This document shows positions 17,468 through 26,053 of a stretch of DNA of 42,989 bases, one piece after another; position 1 is the stretch's first letter; every line of letters begins with the position of its first letter. The translations under genes were made by a program, and so were the position numbers. The stretch spans positions 1 through 42,989 of the forward strand of contig JAAYWE010000211.1 of NCBI GenBank assembly GCA_012516755.1. The letters are read 5' to 3'. Origin of the DNA: Treponema sp. Its GTDB lineage: Bacteria; Spirochaetota; Spirochaetia; Treponematales; Rectinemataceae. Under the pieces are notes generated by a model. That model saw nothing but the letters and a program-made list of their open reading frames with translations, was not told where the DNA came from and ran no database searches.

Positions 17468-17929
17468 ATGAGAGCCGTAATACAGCGAGTATCCGAGGCT
17501 TCTGTGACATATAGAACATCCAGAGAAGAGAAATTCTGTGGAAGCATTACTAAAGGGATACTAATCTATCTCGGAATTGCATCGGATGACTCAGATGACG
17601 ATGCTGAATATCTCGCTGATAAAATAGCTCACCTCCGCATTTTTATGGATAGTAATGATAAAATGAATCTTTCGATTCTCGATCTTGGCTATGAAGCCCT
17701 TGTAATTTCCCAGTTCACCTTGCATGCGGATGTCCGAAAAGGCAGACGGCCTTCCTATTCTAAGGCCGCTGGTTCCGAAAAAGCCTTGATGCTATTCGAT
17801 TTATTCTGCACAAAATTGCTGGAGAACGGAGTCCATATCCAAACTGGCAAATTCCAAGAGATCATGCGGATTCATTCAATTAATGATGGGCCTGTCACAA
17901 TTTTGCTTGATTCGAAAAAAGCCTTTTGA
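17468..17929 (+). CDS. dtd: D-aminoacyl-tRNA deacylase
   Basis: Dtd hydrolyses D-aminoacyl-tRNAs (and Gly-tRNA-Ala), protecting translation from mischarging. The 153-residue product begins MRAVIQRVSEASV, the universal start. It carries both signature motifs: SQFTLHADVRKGRRPSY and NDGPVT near the C-terminus, containing the cross-subunit Gly-Pro. Length and layout are normal. AAGGGTG precedes the ATG. A strong hairpin terminator follows directly. Confidence 0.96.
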   Translation: MRAVIQRVSEASVTYRTSREEKFCGSITKGILIYLGIASDDSDDDAEYLADKIAHLRIFMDSNDKMNLSILDLGYEALVISQFTLHADVRKGRRPSYSKAAGSEKALMLFDLFCTKLLENGVHIQTGKFQEIMRIHSINDGPVTILLDSKKAF

Positions 17930-17950
17930 CATTTATTGAGGTTGGAAACA

Positions 17951-17992
17951 AAAGAATAGGAGCGCTAAAATATCGCTCCTATTCTTTATTTT
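17951..17992. terminator. Bidirectional intrinsic terminator between dtd and ppdK
   Basis: A perfect 14-base stem (17951-17964 with 17974-17987) encloses a 9-base loop. On the plus strand TTTATTTT follows. On the minus strand the flank reads TTTTGTTT. It sits between the converging dtd and ppdK genes and can serve both. Confidence 0.88.
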
Positions 17993-18019
17993 GAACATGG
18001 AAAATATTACAAGATTTGG

Positions 18020-20809
18020 TTATTTATTTTTAGAACCGCGTGGTCTGCCCCGAGGGCGTTTTGCCTTGGACGATGCGGCGGCCTTTGGAGGTCTACCAGG
18101 TTTTCTTGTAGATTTATGAGCGGCCTGAGCATCTTCAATCACCGCCTGTGCAGCAGCGAGTCTAGAGACGGGCACCCTGAAAGGAGAAGAGGATACATAG
18201 TTCATGCCTACTCGATGACAGAATTTTACCGACTCTGGATCTCCACCATGTTCACCGCAGATACCTACCTTGAGTCTAGGCCTCGATGAGCGGCCTTTTT
18301 CTATTCCCATTCGTATAAGCATACCTACGCCATCCTGGTCGATATTCTGAAATGGGTCTGCTTTGAAAATCGCTCCCTTCTTTTCATCGATATAGTCTGG
18401 CAGAAACCTACCGGCATCATCGCGGGACAAACCGAGGGTCATCTGAGTCAGATCATTTGTACCAAAGGAGAAAAATTCAGCGACTTTTGCTATTCTATCT
18501 GCGAGCAAAGCGGCTCGTGGAACCTCTATCATCGTACCGATCATATATTTCAATGGCACTTCTGATGCCGCTATTATGGCAGCCGCTATTTCACGTGCTC
18601 TTGACTCAAGAATTTTTAGCTCTTTGTCATCTATAACCAAAGGGATCATAATCTCTGGAAGAACTTTTATACCATTCTTGGTCATATTGCATGCGGCGGT
18701 GATTATTGCCGTAACCTGCATATCCAGGATTTCTGGATAGGTTATGGTCAAACGGCAGCCTCTATGACCTAGCATTGGATTTAGTTCATGCAGTTGCTCT
18801 ACTCGCTGAATTACCTTTTCAATAGGAACACCAATTGCATCGGCAAGCTCGCGCTGACCTTCTTCATCGTGTGGAACAAATTCATGAAGAGGTGGGTCGA
18901 TTAGGCGGATAGTTACAGGTAGACCATCCATCACTCTAAATATGCCCTCGAAATCTTTGGTCTGAAATGGGAGGAGTTTAGCCAGGGCTTTTTTACGGCT
19001 TTCGGTATCATCCGCTATGATCATCTCGCGAATTGCAAGAATACGCTCTTCTGAATCGAAAAACATATGCTCAGTTCGGCATAGTCCTATTCCTTCAGCA
19101 CCCAACTCCCTGGCCTTTTCAGCATCATAAGGAGTGTCGGCATTGGTGCGAACTTTGAGCTTTCTGGTCCTGTCTACCCAGGACATAAGAGTTTTATACG
19201 CTTTAGGAGGCTCGGGCTTAACAAGTTTGAGCTGCCCAAGATATACATTTCCGGTATTGCCATCCAGAGTGATATAATCTCCTTCTTTTACGATCTTATC
19301 TCCAACGGCAAAATGGCGGTTTTCATAGTCTATTTCGAGCTTTTCGCAGCCCACAATACAGCATTTACCCCATCCTCGCGCAACAACGGCGGCATGGCTT
19401 GTCTTGCCACCGGTAGCTGTCAGAATACCTTGAGCTGCATGCATGCCGCCTACATCTTCGGGACTGGTTTCCTTGCGAACAAGGATGATTTTTTCACCCT
19501 TTTCTTCCCATTCCTCAGCGACCTTTGCATTGAATACAACCCTGCCTACTGCGGCTCCTGGAACAGCATCGATACCTTGCACAAGAAAAGATTTCTTAAG
19601 CGCTGTAGCATTCGATTTATCGATCATTGGATAGAAAATTCCCTCTATATCAGAGGCTTTGATACGAAGTATCGCTTCTTCTTTAGTAATCAGCTTTTCT
19701 TTTACAAGATCTACTGCGATGCGGAAGGCTGCAATAGGGCTACGTTTTCCCGTACGGCACTGCAGCATATAGAGCTTACCTTCTTCCACGGTGAATTCCA
19801 GATCTTGCATATCTCTATAATGTCTTTCAAGCTTTCTGCGGATATCGACAAGCTGTTTGTATACTTTTGGGTCAAGCTTTTCGAGCTCTGCAAGCTTTAT
19901 AGGCGTCCTAATTCCCGCAACAACGTCCTCGCCCTGAGCATTAATGAGATAATCACCGTAGAAGATATTTTCGCCAGTATTTGGGTCCCTGGTAAAACAT
20001 ACGCCGGTGCCCGAACTGTCACCTTTGTTACCAAAAACCATCTGAACGATATTTACGGCGGTCCCTTTAATTCCCACCAGCTTCTCTACTTTTCGGTATG
20101 TCACGGCTTTTTCTGCCATCCAAGAATCGAAGACCGCATTGATAGCGCCTTTTAGCTGTTCCCATGAGTCTTGCGGAAAATCTGTCCCAATATGATCGCG
20201 ATATATCTTCTTGAAGGATTTGATAAGCTCACCGAGTTCTTCTTCGTTCACATCGGTATCGTTTACTTTTTGTTCGGAGGGTATTCCTATGCGTGGCCTT
20301 GTCTTTGTCTCTTTGATTTCCTCAAAGGCTTTATCGAATATTTCCCTATCTATTCCCATGGCTATAGAGCTATACATCATAATAAAGCGCCTATATGCAT
20401 CCAGAGCAAAGCGCCTATTTCCGGTCTTAGAAGCAAGACCCTCGACCGAAGCATCGGTAAGACCGAGATTCAAGATAGTCTCCATCATACCGGGCATCGA
20501 AACAGGTGCCCCGGATCGAACAGAGACGAGAAGCGGATCCCTTGGATCGCCAAGGGTCTTTTTTGTCACCTTTTCTAGATTCTTTATATGCTTTTGGATC
20601 TCTGCTTCAAGCCCTTCCGGCCATTTTTTCCCATTCTTGTAATAAAGCTCACATACTTCTGTGGAGATAGTGAAGCCGGCGGGAACTGGAAGTCCAATTT
20701 TGGTCATCTCGTGAAGGCCTGCTCCCTTGCCACCGAGCAGCTCTTTCATTGAGCCATCTCCTTCGGCAAGGCCTGCACCAAATGCATACACGAATTTTCT
20801 TCTTGGCAT
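18020..20809 (-). CDS. ppdK: Pyruvate, phosphate dikinase with an AT-hook-like C-terminal tail
   Basis: PPDK interconverts pyruvate, ATP and phosphate with PEP, AMP and pyrophosphate, the pyrophosphate-linked glycolytic/gluconeogenic step. Domains: an N-terminal ATP-grasp domain (GGKGAGLHEM near 26-35, SVRSGAPVSMPGMM), a phosphohistidine domain with TGGKTSHAAVVARG (His472), and a C-terminal PEP-binding barrel with SFGTNDLTQM and GICGEHGGDP (catalytic Cys851). Relatives end soon after RLAAAQA. Here about 40 more residues follow, and the last 30 contain RKPGRPPK and RPRGRPRG, the latter matching the AT-hook core. GGAGG lies 9 bases before the ATG. The 172-base upstream gap holds only a weak promoter candidate (TTGACT at 20893-20898, minus strand). 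Confidence 0.97.
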   Translation of the reverse strand: MPRRKFVYAFGAGLAEGDGSMKELLGGKGAGLHEMTKIGLPVPAGFTISTEVCELYYKNGKKWPEGLEAEIQKHIKNLEKVTKKTLGDPRDPLLVSVRSGAPVSMPGMMETILNLGLTDASVEGLASKTGNRRFALDAYRRFIMMYSSIAMGIDREIFDKAFEEIKETKTRPRIGIPSEQKVNDTDVNEEELGELIKSFKKIYRDHIGTDFPQDSWEQLKGAINAVFDSWMAEKAVTYRKVEKLVGIKGTAVNIVQMVFGNKGDSSGTGVCFTRDPNTGENIFYGDYLINAQGEDVVAGIRTPIKLAELEKLDPKVYKQLVDIRRKLERHYRDMQDLEFTVEEGKLYMLQCRTGKRSPIAAFRIAVDLVKEKLITKEEAILRIKASDIEGIFYPMIDKSNATALKKSFLVQGIDAVPGAAVGRVVFNAKVAEEWEEKGEKIILVRKETSPEDVGGMHAAQGILTATGGKTSHAAVVARGWGKCCIVGCEKLEIDYENRHFAVGDKIVKEGDYITLDGNTGNVYLGQLKLVKPEPPKAYKTLMSWVDRTRKLKVRTNADTPYDAEKARELGAEGIGLCRTEHMFFDSEERILAIREMIIADDTESRKKALAKLLPFQTKDFEGIFRVMDGLPVTIRLIDPPLHEFVPHDEEGQRELADAIGVPIEKVIQRVEQLHELNPMLGHRGCRLTITYPEILDMQVTAIITAACNMTKNGIKVLPEIMIPLVIDDKELKILESRAREIAAAIIAASEVPLKYMIGTMIEVPRAALLADRIAKVAEFFSFGTNDLTQMTLGLSRDDAGRFLPDYIDEKKGAIFKADPFQNIDQDGVGMLIRMGIEKGRSSRPRLKVGICGEHGGDPESVKFCHRVGMNYVSSSPFRVPVSRLAAAQAVIEDAQAAHKSTRKPGRPPKAAASSKAKRPRGRPRGSKNK

Positions 20810-20981
20810 GAGGTTTTTCCTCCGATATATAGAAAACGGGCTGACGAATAAGTAATTCGCTGCGGTGGAAAACTAATCGAAACGGCAAAATTAGTCAAGC
20901 TATGTATAAATAACGTTGTTAATTATCTTATTATTCTGCTTAAAGGAATTAAGACATTGCTTTATATCGTTATATCTATCG

Positions 20982-21626
20982 TCATCTCCAAACGATTTCG
21001 ATTTGGGGGGAAGAGCTCACAGTTAAAAGATCAGCCATTGCGCATTCCAGGATGGTCTTTTTGCCAGAGCTTGTTTTACGAATAAAATCCCCATATTTAA
21101 TAGAGACCTCAGGAGCGGGAGATTTTGCGGTCTCAATGATCAGGATAAATCGATAAGATGAAAACTGTTCAAAAATGTACTTCTTCATATCTGGATCAAG
21201 AGGCGGAATGTCATTACCAAAATCGAATTTCAAAGAATAGCTGCCATTTTCTTCGCTGAATCTAGTATAACTTCGGGTAGGATCGAGGTAGTCTATAAGA
21301 TTCTCTGGAGAAGCGAAATTCAACGCAAAAGAAATAATTGTATTGTTGGCGTTATTTGTTTTTGAGTACGATTTCAGGGAAATACCTTCTGAGCCCTGTA
21401 ATCCTCGCTCGATATCTTCGCGAGAGAGGGCAAGGGGTAGGGAAGGGGTGGTTTCTTCTGATCCGAAATCCACAAAGTCCTTAGATATTTGATATACAAC
21501 AGAGAATGTTCCCGCACCTTTGGAATCGATTTTGGTTGAAGCTTCAATCCCGATACAAGAGATGAAACATAAAGTCAGAGAGATAGTAAAAGCCATAAAG
21601 AGCAATATTTTCCCGAGACTTTTCAT
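20982..21626 (-). CDS. Putative lipoprotein of unknown function
   Basis: From the start at 21626 the product is 214 residues and begins MKSLGKILLFMAFTISLTLC. It has a lipoprotein signal peptide with a lipobox-like LCFISC, followed by CIGIEASTKID. The mature protein looks beta-rich, including KGAGTFSVVYQISKDF, and resembles in pattern other treponemal lipoproteins that I cannot name. I prefer this start over one 16 codons upstream because GAGGG precedes it and the signal peptide then starts normally. It lies 13 bases after the DUF503 gene in the same orientation. No terminator is evident downstream. Confidence 0.75.
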   Translation of the reverse strand: MKSLGKILLFMAFTISLTLCFISCIGIEASTKIDSKGAGTFSVVYQISKDFVDFGSEETTPSLPLALSREDIERGLQGSEGISLKSYSKTNNANNTIISFALNFASPENLIDYLDPTRSYTRFSEENGSYSLKFDFGNDIPPLDPDMKKYIFEQFSSYRFILIIETAKSPAPEVSIKYGDFIRKTSSGKKTILECAMADLLTVSSSPQIEIVWR

Positions 21627-21639
21627 TGGATTAGCCCTC

Positions 21640-21930
21640 TCATCCGTATATCTCGTAATGCATCTGTACTTCAAAGAGTTCTACCGGATAATGGTCCTCT
21701 ATGAACGTTACAGCATCTTGCAGTACTTTTTCTCCGTACTGTGCGGAATTAGATACTAGCGCAGCTCCTATTTCTGCAAAAACAAGTGAATCAAGCAAGT
21801 CAGTTTCGGCGCAAGAAAGTCGGTATCTGTGCTGAAGTCTGTCCTTTATTCCGGAAACTACTCTTCTTTTATCTTTGATAGTGGATGTCTCATTCAATTT
21901 GAGCACCAATCGCAACATTGAAACAACCAT
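21640..21930 (-). CDS. DUF503 (YlxP-like) protein
   Basis: The 96-residue product matches the DUF503 pattern: MLRLVLKLNETSTIKDKRRVVSGIKDRL at the start, then a CAETD segment, AALVSN, and a final LFEVQMHYE strand. YlxP-type proteins in Firmicutes lie between infB and rbfA and are linked to ribosome function. Here infB and rbfA overlap directly and this gene is about 20 kb away. I chose GTG/ATG-proximal start 21930 (MVVSMLRL); the alternative is ATG 21918 (MLRL). Neither has a Shine-Dalgarno sequence, and AT-rich -10-like elements lie just upstream. Confidence 0.82.
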   Translation of the reverse strand: MVVSMLRLVLKLNETSTIKDKRRVVSGIKDRLQHRYRLSCAETDLLDSLVFAEIGAALVSNSAQYGEKVLQDAVTFIEDHYPVELFEVQMHYEIYG

Positions 21931-21960
21931 TCTATATAATATTATCACTTGAGCCTGTCC

Positions 21961-21989
21961 TTGACAGCCCCTTTCTACGGGGATATTGT
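21961..21989 (+). promoter_or_regulatory. Candidate promoter giving a leaderless metG transcript
   Basis: A perfect TTGACA (21961-21966) is followed by a 17-base spacer and TATTGT (21984-21989, four of six matches). ATG 21997 lies only 7 bases after the -10 box, about where transcription should begin, and no ribosome site precedes it. Confidence 0.5.
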
Positions 21990-21996
21990 CCAAGCC

Positions 21997-24246
21997 ATGA
22001 AAAGAAGACTCATTACCTCAGCCCTTCCATATGTAAACAATGTTCCTCATCTTGGCAATCTGATTCAGGTCTTATCTGCAGATGTGTTTGCTAGATTCTG
22101 TAGACTTAGTGGATATGAGACTTTGTATGTCTGTGGTACCGATGAATATGGCACCGCAACTGAGACAAAAGCTCTCGAGGAAAAAGTGAGTCCGCGTGAG
22201 CTCTGTGATAGGTTTTATGCAATTCACCGCGATATCTATGAATGGTTTGAAATATCTTTTGATACTTTCGGTAGAACATCGACTCCAGAGCACACAGAGA
22301 TCACGCAATCCATTTTTCTAGATCTAGACAATAATGGCTATATTTCAAGTCAATCCATAGATCAACTCTATTGCGATACTTGTGGCCGTTTTCTTGCCGA
22401 TCGATATGTAAGAGGAACTTGTCCACATTGTGGTTATGATGGAGCACGTGGCGACCAATGTGAGATGTGCGGGAAATTGCTCGATCCAATGGAGCTTTTG
22501 AATCCCAAATGCATAAGTTGCGGAGGTACTCCAAGACCACGTTCAACCAGACATCTATATTTGGATCTGCCTGCAATACTTCCTAAGCTGGAAGCCTGGA
22601 TGAAAGACGCAAGTGTAAAAGGCTTTTGGGCAAACAATGCAATACAGATGACACAGGCTTGGATACGAGATGGGCTGCATCCACGCGCTATCACCAGGGA
22701 TCTAAAGTGGGGGATTCCCGTACCCAAAGAGGGATTTAAGGACAAGGTCTTTTATGTATGGTTTGATGCGCCTATCGGTTATATTTCAATGACAGCAAGA
22801 TTGGCAAAGGAAAGGGGGTTCGACTGGAAAAGCTGGTGGCAGAAACCCGACGAAGTAGAACTTTTCCAGTTCATAGGTAAAGATAATATTCCATTCCATA
22901 CTGTCATTTTTCCTTCCAGCCTTCTGGGCACCGGAAAAAAATGGACTATGCTGCATCATATGTCCAGTACCGAATATCTCAATTATGAAGCTGGCAAGTT
23001 TTCCAAATCCAAGGGTATTGGCGTTTTTGGAAACGACGCTATGAATACTGGGATTCCTGCTGATATTTGGCGCTTTTATGTATTTTGGAATAGACCTGAG
23101 ACTTCAGATCATACATTCACATGGGCCGATTTCCAGGAAAAGGTAAACGGAGAACTAATAGGCAATTTGGGAAACCTTGTAAATAGGACACTAACTTTTA
23201 TTTCGCGCTATTACAAAGGAATTATCCCCGATGGAACTCCAGATGAAGCCTTCTGGAAGGAGGTTACGGATCGCGAACAAGAGACTTCAAAGCTTCTGGA
23301 ACTGGCTGATCTTCGAGATGCATTCAGAACCATTTTTTCCATAGCAGATTTGGCCAACAAGCGTTTCCAGTATGAAGAGCCATGGAAAGCTAGAATAGAC
23401 AATCCCAAAAAAGCCAGCTCCCTTATGCGCGACCTATGCTATGTGCTGAAAGATCTAGCAATAATGACCTATCCCTATATGCCAAGGACAGCCGAGAAAC
23501 TTGCATCTTTTTTAGGGATAGAAATAGGACAGGGGAAGCTTGGCTGGGCTGATCTTGGTCTAAGAGGAGACCTTAAAAGAATAGAAAAACATGAGGTTCT
23601 TTTTAATAGACTTGAGGATGAGCTGATTGCCTCCCTTCGCGCTCAATATTCTGGCTCTCAAAAAGAAAGAGAAGAAATGGCAGAGCAGAATCGCAAAAGC
23701 GAGGGGCAGCTCCCTGTTTCTGAAGAAGAAGATCACAATGATCGATTAGATCAGATAATAGATCTATGCGTCGCTCGTATTATAAAGATCGAGCGACATC
23801 CCAAAGCCGACAGACTATATATAGAGACCCTGGACGATGGCAGTGGCTTAGAAAGAGTTATTGTTTCAGGACTTGTGCCCTTTTATAGAGAAGATGAGCT
23901 TCTTGGCAAGAATATTATAATTGTTAACAACTTAAAGCCAGCAAAATTGCGTGGGATTGAGAGTAAAGGCATGCTTCTCGCGGCATCGACCAAAACCCCA
24001 GAGGGAAACGATATCGTCGAAGTTCTGACCGCTCCAAAGGCAAATCCTGGTGAAAGAGTATTGCCAGAAGATATAGACATGGAAAATCCGGCAGAGACGG
24101 TACCAAAGGAGAGCATCGATATCGAAACATTTTTAAGAATACCAATGTATGCAAAAGATGGATATGCTTGGATAAAAGGCCAGCGTCTTATGGCTCATGG
24201 CGAACCTATAAGGCTCGAAAAAGTTATGGATGGGAAAATTGGCTAA
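21997..24246 (+). CDS. metG: Methionyl-tRNA synthetase with C-terminal tRNA-binding domain
   Basis: MetG charges initiator and elongator tRNA-Met. The 749-residue class I enzyme has the HIGH-type motif HLGN (18-21) in ALPYVNNVPHLGNL. A zinc-knuckle insertion has four CxxC pairs from about residue 127. The KMSKS loop appears as KFSKS (334-338), the usual variant in this subfamily. From about residue 589 an EMAPII-like tRNA-binding domain follows (HPKADRLYIETLD, VIVSGL, KPAKLRGIESKGMLLAAS). I chose ATG 21997 because the conserved strand starts there. Upstream codons in frame belong to the promoter region. It is divergent from the DUF503 gene. Confidence 0.97.
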   Translation: MKRRLITSALPYVNNVPHLGNLIQVLSADVFARFCRLSGYETLYVCGTDEYGTATETKALEEKVSPRELCDRFYAIHRDIYEWFEISFDTFGRTSTPEHTEITQSIFLDLDNNGYISSQSIDQLYCDTCGRFLADRYVRGTCPHCGYDGARGDQCEMCGKLLDPMELLNPKCISCGGTPRPRSTRHLYLDLPAILPKLEAWMKDASVKGFWANNAIQMTQAWIRDGLHPRAITRDLKWGIPVPKEGFKDKVFYVWFDAPIGYISMTARLAKERGFDWKSWWQKPDEVELFQFIGKDNIPFHTVIFPSSLLGTGKKWTMLHHMSSTEYLNYEAGKFSKSKGIGVFGNDAMNTGIPADIWRFYVFWNRPETSDHTFTWADFQEKVNGELIGNLGNLVNRTLTFISRYYKGIIPDGTPDEAFWKEVTDREQETSKLLELADLRDAFRTIFSIADLANKRFQYEEPWKARIDNPKKASSLMRDLCYVLKDLAIMTYPYMPRTAEKLASFLGIEIGQGKLGWADLGLRGDLKRIEKHEVLFNRLEDELIASLRAQYSGSQKEREEMAEQNRKSEGQLPVSEEEDHNDRLDQIIDLCVARIIKIERHPKADRLYIETLDDGSGLERVIVSGLVPFYREDELLGKNIIIVNNLKPAKLRGIESKGMLLAASTKTPEGNDIVEVLTAPKANPGERVLPEDIDMENPAETVPKESIDIETFLRIPMYAKDGYAWIKGQRLMAHGEPIRLEKVMDGKIG

Positions 24247-24257
24247 GTAAAAAACCA

Positions 24258-25544
24258 ATGTCCGATGTATTAGAGCAGAGTGCCATGGATGTTTTACCAA
24301 GAATAGAAATAAGCCCCATTCTATCGGCAATCGATTGTTTGCCTGAATGCTGTGATCAGGGCTTTTTGCAATCCAAGTTCTGGGGACTTTTTAAATCTCG
24401 CACCGGCTGGCAAGCCTATTCATGCACATACTCTTTCTATAATAAGGATTTGAGTGGTAGGATCCTTGTTTTGAAGAGGAAATTTGCAAAACTTTTTTCT
24501 TTTCTTTATGTTCCTTTTGGAGCAGCGGAATTGAGTTCTATTCCAGAGCGTTGGATTACTCTGGCTGCACTTGGGCGAGCTTTGGGCGAAGCTTTTGGTG
24601 GCAGAGATGTTTTCATACGTTTCGATTTGCCATGGGAGTGCGATGTAGATCCAGCAAAGACTAAGGAAGAAAAAAAGCCTGATATAGAAAATTCTTTGGG
24701 ATTCCATATTTCGGGCTTGTATAAAGGAACCGACGTTCAGGTGCCAGACACCGTCATCTTAGACCTGCGAGATGAAGAACAAAGAATATTAGCTAAAATG
24801 AAGCCTAAATGGCGCTATAATATAAGACTATCTCAAAAGAAAGGCATTTCTGTAGCAGACGAAGGTTTCTCCAGTCTTCCATTATTTATGTCTCTTTATA
24901 AAGAAACAGCTAGGCGAGATAGAATAGCTATTCATCCGGAGAGCTACTACAAGACTCTATTCGAAACAAGCTCTGAGATCTCAGAAGTTGCTCAAGAAAA
25001 TTCTATAACTACCACCAGGCCCCGTTTGTCTCTATATGTTGCTCGGCATAAAGATGAGGTTCTTGCATGCATAATTGTCTTGCATTTTGGAAATACCTCG
25101 ACCTATCTCTATGGGGCATCATCGAGCGAGAAACGAAATCTAATGCCTACTTATGCATTGCAATGGCAAGCTATTCTCGATGCAAAGAGATTCGGGGCAG
25201 ATAAATATGATTTCTTTGGTATACCGCCCGATGATAAAGATGCGTCTCATCCTATGGCCGGACTCTATCTCTTTAAGACGGGCTTTGGGGGAGAAATAAT
25301 ACATCGTTATGGAGCCTATGATATCAGTTTAAGGCCTTTTCTCTATTTTGCTTTTAGAACAGCAGAAAAGATGCGAAGCTTCTGGCACAAAAGGATCAAA
25401 AAATCTCTGAATAAAAAGACAGTTGGACTATCTGGTAAGGCCACAAAAGAGTCAACAATTCGGAATGTACATCAAGGGCAGGTATCCGAAGAGCTAGCTT
25501 CTTTAAGCTCCGATTCAGAAAACACGAAACCCTCGAATCCATAA
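24258..25544 (+). CDS. FemAB-family peptidoglycan interpeptide transferase
   Basis: FemAB/FemX proteins transfer amino acids from aminoacyl-tRNA onto the stem peptide of lipid II. The 428-residue product has two GNAT-like halves. The hallmark KPKWRYNIRLSQKKGISV (around residue 184) and the block YGASSSEKRN, YALQWQAILDAKRFGADKYDFFGI and FKTGFGGEIIHRYGAYD (from about 285) are classic for the family. It has no signal peptide, consistent with a cytoplasmic enzyme acting at the membrane. Start choice is uncertain: ATG 24258 or 24285, neither with a good ribosome site. It follows metG by 11 bases. Its 3' end overlaps the convergent AMMECR1 gene by 73 bases. Confidence 0.88.
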   Translation: MSDVLEQSAMDVLPRIEISPILSAIDCLPECCDQGFLQSKFWGLFKSRTGWQAYSCTYSFYNKDLSGRILVLKRKFAKLFSFLYVPFGAAELSSIPERWITLAALGRALGEAFGGRDVFIRFDLPWECDVDPAKTKEEKKPDIENSLGFHISGLYKGTDVQVPDTVILDLRDEEQRILAKMKPKWRYNIRLSQKKGISVADEGFSSLPLFMSLYKETARRDRIAIHPESYYKTLFETSSEISEVAQENSITTTRPRLSLYVARHKDEVLACIIVLHFGNTSTYLYGASSSEKRNLMPTYALQWQAILDAKRFGADKYDFFGIPPDDKDASHPMAGLYLFKTGFGGEIIHRYGAYDISLRPFLYFAFRTAEKMRSFWHKRIKKSLNKKTVGLSGKATKESTIRNVHQGQVSEELASLSSDSENTKPSNP

Positions 25545-26050
25545 AGTCGCGCAAGAGGAGATTTCCATATATTGGAAGGGAGACCCGCCTTCCAGCAGAG
25601 CTGCTCTAAGAAAGTTTCTTTATCCCATCCAAATTCTATTGGCACTTGTGGAAGCAGTATTCCAGATCTTCCATTAGCATAGATGAGAAGACCATGTTTC
25701 CCTATCACAATTTCCTCTGGAGAGATCGGGTATAAGGGAGAGAGGAGGGTGATTTCTATCTCGATCAATGGAAGCTCCTCCTCGTGCAAGGGCGGAAAAC
25801 GTGGGTCTTCGAATGCAGCCGCAAGCGCCATCTGTTTTATAGTGCTAGGCAAATTAGCGTCGCCCTGGATTCTACCAATACAACCCCTAAGCGATCCATT
25901 TTTTTTCAATGTGACAAAGGCTCCACATTTTAGAGATGTAGAAAGGTGCGGAGGATCGATTTCCTTTTCGCCTTTCAACGAAGCATGTATTGTGAGGCGC
26001 GCATAATTCAATAGTTTCTTTTGATCCTCTGGAGATATTGCAAATTCCAT
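25472..26050 (-). CDS. AMMECR1-domain protein (AmmeMemoRadiSam system protein A)
   Basis: The 192-residue product is an AMMECR1-family protein with the signature LRGCIG at residues 54-59, preceded by GAFVTLKKNGS and followed by AFEDPRFPPLHEEELPLIEIEITLLSP. The family is found from bacteria to humans and its biochemical role is not settled. In bacteria it is typically encoded beside a Memo-family protein and a radical-SAM protein. The Memo partner is the next gene upstream, 3 bases away, with AGAGG before this start. No radical-SAM partner adjoins the pair. The C-terminus (about 24 residues) runs over the end of the FemAB gene on the other strand. Confidence 0.9.
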   Translation of the reverse strand: MEFAISPEDQKKLLNYARLTIHASLKGEKEIDPPHLSTSLKCGAFVTLKKNGSLRGCIGRIQGDANLPSTIKQMALAAAFEDPRFPPLHEEELPLIEIEITLLSPLYPISPEEIVIGKHGLLIYANGRSGILLPQVPIEFGWDKETFLEQLCWKAGLPSNIWKSPLARLYGFEGFVFSESELKEASSSDTCP

Positions 26051-26053
26051 AAT

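Noticed and set aside
19313..20155. 280-codon frame opposite ppdK
   Set aside because: It is antisense to highly conserved dikinase sequence, has no recognisable domain or ribosome site, and is explained by codon bias of ppdK.
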